Part shown: piece after piece, positions 1-5,211 of the stretch
Layout of the letters: each line of letters starts with the position of its first letter
Numbering within the stretch: position 1 is the first letter of the stretch
Source: Planctomycetota bacterium
GTDB lineage: Bacteria > Planctomycetota > Phycisphaerae > Phycisphaerales > SM1A02
Length of the DNA stretch: 5,211 bases
Assembly (NCBI GenBank): GCA_009924765.1
Contig: RFQW01000144.1
Coordinates: 1 to 5,211, forward strand
Reading direction: 5' to 3'
Program-made: the position numbers and the translations under genes
Notes under the pieces: generated by a model
Seen by the model: only the letters and a program-made list of their open reading frames with translations
Database searches by the model: none
What the model was told of the DNA's origin: nothing

Positions 1-1241
1 CCCTGGCCATCCAGCGCGTGGCAGTTGCGGCACTGCTGGTACTGCAGCACCACGGCACCCTGCATCTGCAGCGGCGACAGTCGCTTCACCATGTGCACCG
101 GCGTTGGCACGCGGGTCCAGGCATCCATCACCGGGCTCCAAGGGCTGCTCACGGCAAGCCAGGTCAGCACGCCGATGGACACCACGATCAACAGCATGGT
201 GATCACCGCAATCGGCCGACGCGTGGGCGCGCGCTCGCCGCGATTGGAGATCAGCGGAATGGCAAGCAGTCCGACCACGATCACCGGCGGGCTGGCCAGC
301 AGCAGGAAGGTCTCGATCTGGGGCGGCAGCAGCGCCAGCGCCGAGAAGATCCACAGGAAGGCCGCATCAGGGCGCGGGTTGGCGTTGATGATCGTCGGAT
401 CGGGGTTGCCGTTTGGACCGGTCGGTCCCAACCACATCGCCAGACCCACCATCAGGATCAGCGCCAGCCCGCAGAACACCATGTCGCGCTTCGCCGCATC
501 GGGGAAGAACGGCACGCCGGTCTTGTGCACACGCTCCTCGTAGTCCTTCTTGTAGGTGGCCGGATCCACCAACTGACCGGCCTTGGGCATCTCGCTCACG
601 CCGCCCTTCAGGATCAGCGCAAGGTGCAGGCCCACCAGCGCGATGGTGGTTCCCGGCAGCACGAACACGTGCAGCGCGAAGAACCGGCTCAGCGTGGCGC
701 CACCGATGTAGGGGCCGCCCAGCAGCACGTTGCGCATCTGGTTGCCGAGCACCGGCACGCGGTCCACGATGCTGGCGCCGATGCCGAGGCCCCAGTACGC
801 ATCCTGATCCCAGCGCATGATCTGGCCCGTGAACGCCAGCGCAAGCGTGCAGAACAGCAGCAGCACGCCCACCATCCAGGTGAGCTCGCGCGGATACTTG
901 AACGAGGCGTGCAGGAACACCTGGCTCATGTGCACCAGCACCATGATCACCATGAAGTTGCTGCTCATGCCGTGGATGGCACGAAGCATCCATCCCATGG
1001 GCACCTGCTGGTCGATGTACTGCAGGCTCTGGAAGGCGTCAGCCGCGCTGGGCGCGTACAGCGTGGCCAGCAGCGTGCCGCTGACGAGCTGGATCATGAA
1101 GAACATCAGCGTGGCGCTGCCGAACACGTACCACCACTTGGCATCGCGCGGCACGCGGTGCGTCATGATGGGCGCCACGAAGCCGATCGCGCCGGAGCGT
1201 TCCTCGACCCATCCAACCATGGCGAGCATCCGACGCAGCAT
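1..1241 (-). CDS. qcrB: Cytochrome b of a quinol:cytochrome c oxidoreductase, fused to a C-terminal c-type haem domain (3' end cut)
   Basis: This is the membrane core of a bc/b6f-type complex, which oxidises quinol at the Qo site and carries electrons across the membrane through two b haems. 413 codons are visible, with about eight membrane segments near residues 36-62, 87-110, 123-143, 184-210, 254-271, 292-315, 318-332 and 344-362. Haem ligands are H90 and H104 in helix B, and H191 and H206 in helix D; the 14 intervening residues in helix D are the cytochrome b6 spacing. The PFFPDAAKRD stretch (244-253) marks the b6/subunit IV junction, but here both halves are one protein. After the last helix comes a CRNCH haem c motif (404-408), so a cytochrome c domain follows and runs off the left edge. 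Two sites deviate from the family pattern: RW instead of PW after the helix C glycine (GQIMRWDQ), and PDAA at 291-294 where PEWY/PDWY is expected. ATG at 1241 overlaps the Rieske stop and has a GGAGG behind it. The family is certain; the exact subtype is inferred. Confidence 0.95.
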   Translation of the reverse strand, partial: MLRRMLAMVGWVEERSGAIGFVAPIMTHRVPRDAKWWYVFGSATLMFFMIQLVSGTLLATLYAPSAADAFQSLQYIDQQVPMGWMLRAIHGMSSNFMVIMVLVHMSQVFLHASFKYPRELTWMVGVLLLFCTLALAFTGQIMRWDQDAYWGLGIGASIVDRVPVLGNQMRNVLLGGPYIGGATLSRFFALHVFVLPGTTIALVGLHLALILKGGVSEMPKAGQLVDPATYKKDYEERVHKTGVPFFPDAAKRDMVFCGLALILMVGLAMWLGPTGPNGNPDPTIINANPRPDAAFLWIFSALALLPPQIETFLLLASPPVIVVGLLAIPLISNRGERAPTRRPIAVITMLLIVVSIGVLTWLAVSSPWSPVMDAWTRVPTPVHMVKRLSPLQMQGAVVLQYQQCRNCHALDGQ

Positions 1242-1783
1242 CAGACGCTTTCCTCCAGGCCAGGCAGTCGACCCGCGTCGATCAGCAGGCGGCCGTTCTC
1301 GATCTTGGCGTGGTACTCGAACAGCCCGCGCGGCGGCGGACCGCTGGCGCGACTGCCGTCCTCGTAGTACACGCCACCGTGGCACGGGCACATGAACAGG
1401 CGGCTCTGCTGGAACCACTTCACCGGGCAACCCAGATGCGCGCAGTTCACCGCGAACACCTGGAACTTGCCGCCATCCATGCTGCGAACCCAGGCAGCCG
1501 CGCTGGCGGTCTCGCCATCGTTGGGATTGGCGCCGGGCACAGCGAACTTGGCAAGGCGCGTTTCACCCACCGGGTAGTCGCCCACCGAACCGATGTCGAT
1601 CCAGGTGTTGCCGTAGCGGCGGAAGCCGGGAGCCACCAACGCACCGACCAGCGGAATGCCGGCCACGACGGTGCCGATGCCCATCAGGCCCGCACCGATC
1701 ATGAACATGGCGCCGCGACGCGAGCTCTTGGGTGCCGCACCGCCGCCGCAGCCGCCCTGACAATCCTTGCATCCGTCACTCAT
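1241..1783 (-). CDS. qcrA: Rieske [2Fe-2S] iron-sulfur protein of the bc complex
   Basis: This 180-residue protein takes the first electron from quinol at the Qo site and passes it to a c-type haem. Box 1 is CAHLGC (C114, H116, C119) and box 2 is CPCHGG (C132, C134, H135). C114, H116, C132 and H135 are the cluster ligands, and C119/C134 form the family's disulfide. A GPPPRGL proline loop follows at 148-154. The single membrane anchor is at about residues 26-50 and is preceded by S21-R22-R23, a Tat-like twin-arginine motif typical of Rieske proteins, so the cluster domain faces outside the cytoplasmic membrane. The short N-terminus is unusual: C5, C8 and C12 form a CX2CX3C cluster in a glycine-rich stretch, predicted cytoplasmic. 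ATG at 1783 overlaps the dihaem cytochrome stop by 4 nt and is preceded by GGGGAG. The gene is followed directly by cytochrome b, its partner. Identification is secure. Confidence 0.97.
   Translation of the reverse strand: MSDGCKDCQGGCGGGAAPKSSRRGAMFMIGAGLMGIGTVVAGIPLVGALVAPGFRRYGNTWIDIGSVGDYPVGETRLAKFAVPGANPNDGETASAAAWVRSMDGGKFQVFAVNCAHLGCPVKWFQQSRLFMCPCHGGVYYEDGSRASGPPPRGLFEYHAKIENGRLLIDAGRLPGLEESV
1252..1256 (-). promoter_or_regulatory. Shine-Dalgarno of cytochrome b/c, inside the Rieske 3' end
   Basis: A GGAGG core lies 10 nt before the ATG at 1241, within the last codons of the Rieske gene. The junction reads TGATG, a 1-nt stop/start overlap. Together these fix the cytochrome b start and suggest both re-initiation and independent ribosome binding. 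Confidence 0.75.
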
Positions 1784-2460
1784 CGCTTCGTGCTCCCCAT
1801 CTGTGGTCGCTTCGATGCGAGGAAGGCCACCACATCGGCCACCTCGCTGGATGTCATTCGCTTGTTCGCTGCCTGACCCGGGTACGGGCCATCGCACGAG
1901 GCATGCAGGTCGGCGCGTCCGAACACGATCGAGCTTCGCAGCGACTGATCGCTGACCAGACGCAGGTAGTTTGGATCGGTGATCGAACCATGCGTGCCGG
2001 GGGCCTTGCCGTTCGCCGCGCCGTGGCAGGTCTGGCAGTTCGCCGCATACAGCGTGGCGCCGTTGTCGGCGTTGCCAAGCGGGCCTTCCCACGCGACCGA
2101 CGCCGGCGTTCCACCCTTGCCCCACTCGCCGATCATGCCATCCACCAGCGTCTGCACATCGGCGTCGGCGATCGGGCCACCCTGCGAAGCGGCCAGCGCA
2201 GGCATCAGCGTGCCCTGCCCCTTCGAGGTCACTTCCACGAGCTTGTCGCGAGGAATCGTGGCGAGGTAAGCGGCGTTCTTCATGGGACGCGCGCCGCCAA
2301 GTTCGCCGGTCACGCCGTGGCACGCCGCGCAGTTGGCCGCGTACACGCCCTGCCATGTCACGGCGGGCGCCTTGATGGCGCTGGCAGGCTGCTGCAGCGG
2401 AATCTTGCCGCACGCCGCGGCACACAGAACGAAGGTGGTGGTCAGCAGCGCGCGCATCAT
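1780..2460 (-). CDS. Dihaem cytochrome c, probable membrane-tethered lipoprotein
   Basis: This 226-residue exported protein has two class I cytochrome c domains. Domain 1 has CAACH (44-48) and a likely axial Met at M86 (GTLMPALA). Domain 2 has CQTCH (142-146) and a likely axial Met at M202 near its C-terminal helix. A hydrophobic signal (residues 3-16) ends in AAAC with C17 as the probable lipidated cysteine; the lipobox lacks the usual Leu at -3, so a lipoprotein is likely but not certain. It lies between the oxidase genes and the Rieske gene, which fits a role as the electron carrier linking the bc complex to the oxidase, comparable to cytochrome c1 or the dihaem QcrC of Actinobacteria; this role is inferred from position. 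ATG at 2460 was chosen because it gives an ATGA overlap with the upstream gene and has GAGGG 6 nt upstream; an adjacent second ATG at 2457 is an equally possible start. C189 is an extra cysteine of unknown role. Confidence 0.93.
   Translation of the reverse strand: MMRALLTTTFVLCAAACGKIPLQQPASAIKAPAVTWQGVYAANCAACHGVTGELGGARPMKNAAYLATIPRDKLVEVTSKGQGTLMPALAASQGGPIADADVQTLVDGMIGEWGKGGTPASVAWEGPLGNADNGATLYAANCQTCHGAANGKAPGTHGSITDPNYLRLVSDQSLRSSIVFGRADLHASCDGPYPGQAANKRMTSSEVADVVAFLASKRPQMGSTKR
1793..1798 (-). promoter_or_regulatory. Shine-Dalgarno of the Rieske gene
   Basis: GGGGAG lies 9 nt before the ATG at 1783, inside the final codons of the dihaem cytochrome gene, whose TGA overlaps the start as ATGA. 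It supports this start, and therefore inclusion of the N-terminal cysteine cluster in the Rieske protein. Confidence 0.7.
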
Positions 2461-3269
2461 CGCGTTCCCTCGCTCCGCTCGACGCCCAGGCGCTCCGCGA
2501 TGGTGAGACCGGTCATGGTGCTGATCTTCTTCGACCGCGACACCACGATGCCGCACACGAAGCCGAATGCCGCCTGACTGGCGAAGAACCACGGCCACGA
2601 CACGAACTTCTCGAGCGCGGGATTCACGATGCCGATCGTTGCGTACAGCATGCCGGTCCACAGCACGGGGCTGATCACGCCACCGAACAGCAGCGGACGG
2701 CTGGGCATCATGGGCAGACACACCGCGTACAGCAGGCCCACGAAGGTGCATGTCACCAGATGGATGCCGCAGGCAACGGCGAAGATGCCGGGCTGGAAAC
2801 TCTTCAGCATGGCCACATTCTCGGCGTCCACGCTTGGCACGAACACGCCCGCAAGCAGGTTGATCGGCAACCACACGCTGCCTTCGCGCAGCAGGCCCCA
2901 CGCCACCGCGGCGATCGCCATGGCCACGCCGCCGGCCAGGCCGCCCCACACGCCGCTTCGATAGCGATGCATCTGCACGGGCAGCATCACGCGCTCGGTG
3001 GCAGGCTTGGTGGCCAGCGCAGGTGCCGGGGTGATGATGTCCGAACCCTTCTCAAGCTCCTCAAGCGCCTCTTCCGGGAAGCAGCCGCGCGCCCAGGCGA
3101 TGAAGCCCGCGATGCACGCGATCAACCCCACCACGCTCACGGCCCAGTTGGTCACCAGGCCCGCGAACATGAGCGTGAGCCCGAAGCCCGCCCACAGCGG
3201 ACCGCTGGTGGGTTCGGGAATGCCGCGCATGTACGGCGTCTGCGTGCGCTCGGTGGTCGGCTGGCTCAT
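2457..3269 (-). CDS. Two-part membrane protein: oxidase small-subunit (subunit IV)-like N-terminus plus uncharacterised membrane domain
   Basis: This 270-residue protein starts with ATG at 3269, in an ATGA overlap with ctaE; GGGGA lies 7 nt upstream. Residues 1-75 resemble the short two-helix subunit IV found next to aa3 oxidases: a proline-rich start, helices at about 25-42 and 43-60 separated by a tight turn, then an acidic FPEEALEELEKG tail. A proline/alanine linker (about 78-95) leads to a second domain (about 100-250) with helices near 105-128, 160-186, 192-214 and 223-244, and a hydrophobic SVWLPINLLAG stretch (131-141) that may be a re-entrant or amphipathic segment. I recall similar membrane domains beside respiratory genes in other bacteria but cannot name a family. 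No haem c motif, clear metal site or catalytic motif is visible. H101 and H170 are possible ligands but not evidence of one. Position after ctaE supports a structural or assembly role in the oxidase or supercomplex (inference). Confidence 0.85.
   Translation of the reverse strand: MSQPTTERTQTPYMRGIPEPTSGPLWAGFGLTLMFAGLVTNWAVSVVGLIACIAGFIAWARGCFPEEALEELEKGSDIITPAPALATKPATERVMLPVQMHRYRSGVWGGLAGGVAMAIAAVAWGLLREGSVWLPINLLAGVFVPSVDAENVAMLKSFQPGIFAVACGIHLVTCTFVGLLYAVCLPMMPSRPLLFGGVISPVLWTGMLYATIGIVNPALEKFVSWPWFFASQAAFGFVCGIVVSRSKKISTMTGLTIAERLGVERSEGTR
2467..2471 (-). promoter_or_regulatory. Shine-Dalgarno of the dihaem cytochrome c gene
   Basis: GAGGG ends 6 nt before the first of two tandem ATGs (2460 and 2457). 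It sits within the last codons of the upstream membrane-protein gene. The spacing suits either ATG. Confidence 0.65.
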
Positions 3270-3862
3270 GCGCGCATCCCCACGATGTACACGGTGGTGA
3301 ACACGAACACCCACACCACATCCACGAAGTGCCAGTACCAGCTGATCAGCTCGAAGCGGATGGTGTCGCGCGCGGGCTTCAGTCGGCCCATCACGCCAAG
3401 CATCCAGATGGTGCCGAGCGCCAGCAATCCCATGCACACGTGGAAGGCGTGGAAGCCGACCAGAGAATAGAAGGTTGTGCCGAAGAGGTTGGTCGAGATC
3501 GTGAGCCCCTTGTCCCAGATCAGACCGCGCCACTCCACCCAGGTTCCCCAGATGAAGTAGCCGCCCAGCGCGATGGTGAGCAGCAGCCAGAAGGTGAGGC
3601 CGCCGCGGTGACCGCGCCCCAGCGCCCGCACCGCCGCCATCACCGTGAACGAGCTGCTGATCAGCGCCGCCGAGCTCACCAGCACCGGCTTCAGCTCCAG
3701 CACCTCGCGCGGGAACGGGCCATGCGCGCTCTTGCCGATGTAGAACAGGTACGCCACGATGAAGCCCGCGAAGAAGAAGCTCTCGATCGCGATGAGCGTG
3801 GCCATGCCCACCTTGCCGCGGCCGGGTCGCCAGATCTCAGGCTGTGTGGTGATGGCGCTCAT
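3266..3862 (-). CDS. ctaE: Cytochrome c oxidase subunit III, short five-helix form
   Basis: This is subunit III of the aa3-type oxidase, a membrane subunit without redox centres that stabilises subunit I and supports its proton uptake. The 198 residues give five membrane helices (about 18-42, 57-80, 90-109, 125-158 and 172-195). That is the short form lacking the first two helices of the roughly 260-residue mitochondrial/proteobacterial type. Family landmarks are the helix 1 Glu in ESFFFAGF (E27), GFHAFHVCMG (H138, H141), and the terminal ISWYWHFVDVVWVFVF with H178 and D181. ATG at 3862 follows the ctaD stop by 3 nt. Its Shine-Dalgarno is poor (only CGAG just upstream), so translation probably depends on ribosomes terminating on ctaD. 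The stop overlaps the next start as ATGA. Identification is secure. Confidence 0.97.
   Translation of the reverse strand: MSAITTQPEIWRPGRGKVGMATLIAIESFFFAGFIVAYLFYIGKSAHGPFPREVLELKPVLVSSAALISSSFTVMAAVRALGRGHRGGLTFWLLLTIALGGYFIWGTWVEWRGLIWDKGLTISTNLFGTTFYSLVGFHAFHVCMGLLALGTIWMLGVMGRLKPARDTIRFELISWYWHFVDVVWVFVFTTVYIVGMRA
3277..3281 (-). promoter_or_regulatory. Probable Shine-Dalgarno of the two-part membrane protein
   Basis: GGGGA lies 7 nt before the ATG at 3269, within the ctaE 3' end. It is a moderate match, and it supports the ATGA-overlapping start over in-frame upstream alternatives that would overlap ctaE far more. Confidence 0.5.
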
Positions 3863-3865
3863 GGG

Positions 3866-5211
3866 TCACTCGTAGTTGCAGTCGGGGTCGTTGGGGTTCT
3901 TCACATCCCAGAGCGGACGGGCGCTGGTGCAGGTCGGAACGCGATCGAAATTGTGCTCGGGCGGCGGGCTGGTGGTGCTCCACTCCAGCGTCCACGCGTC
4001 CCACGGATCGTTGCCGGCGATGGCGCCCTTGGTGTAGCTGCGGATCATGTTCCACACCACCAGCGCCACGCCCACGATCTGCACGGGCACGCCGATGGTG
4101 CTGATCAGGTTCCACAACTCGAAGCCGCGACCAGGCTGATAGGTGTAGATGCGACGCGGCATTCCAAGCATGCCGCTGAAGTGCATCGGCAGGAACACCA
4201 GGTTGAAGCCGAGCAGCAGGATCCAGAACGCCCACACGCCCATGCGCTCGTTCATCATGCGGCCGGTCACCTTGGGGTACCAGTAGAAGATCGCCGCGAA
4301 GATGGCGAACACCGTGCCACCGAACAGCACGTAGTGGAAGTGACCCACCACGAAGTAGCTGTCGCTGAGCTGGTGCGTGAAGGGCACCACCGCCAGCATG
4401 ATGCCGGTCAGGCCACCGATCACGAACATGCCAAGGAATCCCGCGCAGAACAGCATGGGCGTCTGGAAGCGGATGCGACCGCCCCACATGGTGCCGAGCC
4501 AGTTGAAGATCTTGATGCCCGTGGGCACGCTGATCAGGAAGGTGCTGGCCGCGAACAGCGCGTTGAGCCATGGCGGCAGACCCACCACGAACATGTGGTG
4601 CGCCCACACGCCCAGCGAGATGAAACCGATGCCCACCGTCGCCGCCACCATCAGCGCGTAGCCGAAGATCACCTTGCGGCTGAACACCGGCACGATCTCG
4701 CTGATGAATCCGAAGGGCGGCAGGATGAGGATGTACACCTCGGGGTGCCCGAAGAACCAGAACAGGTGCTGCCACAGGATGGCGCTGCCCTGCTGCTGCG
4801 GATCGAAGAAGTGCGCGCCCAGCGTGCGGTCGAGCAGCAGCATCGCCTGCGCCGCCGTGAGCACCGGGATGGCCATGATCACCAGCGCCGCCACCACCAG
4901 CATCATCCACACCAGCAGCGGCATGCGCATCAGCGTCATGCCGGGGCATCGCATGCACAGGATGGTGGCCGCGAAGTTGATGGCCGTGGTCATGCTGCCG
5001 AAGCCGCTGACCATGATGCCCAGGATCCAGTAGTCGGTGCTGTTGCCGCGACTGAAGGTCTTGCTGGTGAGCGGCGAGTAGGCGAACCAGCCCACGTCGG
5101 GCGCTCCACCCGCGCCATACAGTCCGTCGCCGCCGATCCAGCTGAAGTACAGCAGCAGACCGCCGAACACGAACAGCCAGAAGCCGAAGGCGTTCAGGCG
5201 CGGGAACGCCA
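3866..5211 (-). CDS. ctaD: Cytochrome c oxidase subunit I, A1-type haem-copper oxidase (5' end cut)
   Basis: This is the catalytic subunit, which reduces O2 to water at a haem a3-CuB centre while pumping protons. 447 residues are visible; counting from the first full codon, the protein begins inside the conserved (DM)AFPRLN segment at the D-channel mouth. The initiator and the early helices with the first haem a ligand are beyond the right edge. CuB ligands are H155 in GHPEVY, with the cross-linked Y159, and H204/H205 in VWAHHM. The helix X haem ligands are H290 and H292 in GHFHYVL. E157 in GHPEVY defines subtype A1. The K-channel pair T230/K233 is in PTGIKIFNW, and the haem propionate Arg pair is in MPRRIYTY. 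The Mg-site His of mitochondrial enzymes is Ser here (QLSDSYF), as I recall from several non-proteobacterial oxidases. The polar cytoplasmic C-terminus has two cysteines (C427, C444). The GTG at 5170 is internal, not the start. Subunit II (CuA) is not visible and may lie upstream. Confidence 0.98.
   Translation of the reverse strand, partial: AFPRLNAFGFWLFVFGGLLLYFSWIGGDGLYGAGGAPDVGWFAYSPLTSKTFSRGNSTDYWILGIMVSGFGSMTTAINFAATILCMRCPGMTLMRMPLLVWMMLVVAALVIMAIPVLTAAQAMLLLDRTLGAHFFDPQQQGSAILWQHLFWFFGHPEVYILILPPFGFISEIVPVFSRKVIFGYALMVAATVGIGFISLGVWAHHMFVVGLPPWLNALFAASTFLISVPTGIKIFNWLGTMWGGRIRFQTPMLFCAGFLGMFVIGGLTGIMLAVVPFTHQLSDSYFVVGHFHYVLFGGTVFAIFAAIFYWYPKVTGRMMNERMGVWAFWILLLGFNLVFLPMHFSGMLGMPRRIYTYQPGRGFELWNLISTIGVPVQIVGVALVVWNMIRSYTKGAIAGNDPWDAWTLEWSTTSPPPEHNFDRVPTCTSARPLWDVKNPNDPDCNYE

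Noticed and set aside
367..993. A 208-codon minus-strand frame within cytochrome b.
   Set aside because: It is in a different frame from cytochrome b and lacks any motif; the cytochrome b frame is open from 1241 to the left edge with all four haem His residues.
18..1367. A 449-codon open frame on the plus strand, very rich in His, Arg and Gln.
   Set aside because: It lies antisense to cytochrome b and the Rieske 3' end. The composition is what GC-rich membrane-protein codons give in reverse, it resembles no family, and the opposite strand has clear haem and Fe-S motifs.
1748..1771. The Rieske N-terminal cysteines as a lipobox.
   Set aside because: They precede the twin-arginine and hydrophobic segment instead of following one, so they cannot be a lipoprotein cleavage site.
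1732..2577. A 281-codon open frame on the plus strand.
   Set aside because: It is antisense to the dihaem cytochrome gene, which has two CXXCH motifs, a signal peptide and coupled junctions. The plus-strand product has no recognisable domain.
3837..4958. A 373-codon open frame on the minus strand, rich in His, Ala and Arg.
   Set aside because: It is an out-of-frame shadow of ctaD; the ctaD frame contains every metal ligand and continues beyond both ends of it.
5168..5170. GTG as a start of ctaD.
   Set aside because: The frame stays open to the right edge and the upstream residues (AFPRLNAFGFWLF) are conserved subunit I sequence, so the true start is outside the window.

Overview
The window is one dense run of aerobic respiratory-chain genes, all on the minus strand and read from right to left. 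The order of transcription is: cytochrome c oxidase subunit I (5' end beyond the right edge), subunit III, a small-subunit-like membrane protein carrying an uncharacterised second membrane domain, a dihaem cytochrome c probable lipoprotein, a Rieske [2Fe-2S] protein, and a full-length cytochrome b with a c-type haem domain fused at its C-terminus (cut by the left edge). Two complexes are therefore encoded together: an aa3-type (A1 haem-copper) oxidase and a quinol:cytochrome c oxidoreductase (bc complex).

Layout: ctaD occupies 3866-5211 (partial) and ctaE 3266-3862, with 3 nt between them. The two-part membrane protein is 2457-3269, the dihaem cytochrome c 1780-2460, the Rieske protein 1241-1783 and cytochrome b/c 1-1241 (partial). 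Apart from the 3-nt gap, every junction is an overlap: ATGA (4 nt) three times and TGATG (1 nt) once. No non-coding stretch is longer than 3 nt, so there is no room for an internal terminator or a dedicated promoter between genes. I see no RNA gene, repeat, mobile element or CRISPR. The arrangement indicates one transcript with coupled translation.

Working together: quinol is oxidised by cytochrome b and the Rieske protein. Electrons probably leave through the haem c fused to cytochrome b and/or the dihaem lipoprotein, then enter the oxidase, whose CuA subunit II is not in the window and may lie upstream. The two complexes share one operon and come with tethered haem c domains instead of an obvious soluble cytochrome c. 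This suggests a bc:aa3 supercomplex comparable in logic to the actinobacterial qcrCAB/cta system (inference).

Organism: GC-rich DNA, a Tat-type Rieske signal and a probable lipoprotein cytochrome indicate a bacterium. The undivided cytochrome b with b6-type histidine spacing and fused haem c, and a subunit I of the type seen in Acidobacteriota, Gemmatimonadota, Planctomycetota and Actinobacteria, argue against a proteobacterial bc1/aa3. I cannot assign the phylum from the sequence alone. The most unusual points are a degenerate Qo-site motif (PDAA where PEWY or PDWY is expected) in cytochrome b and a CX2CX3C cysteine cluster at the N-terminus of the Rieske protein.
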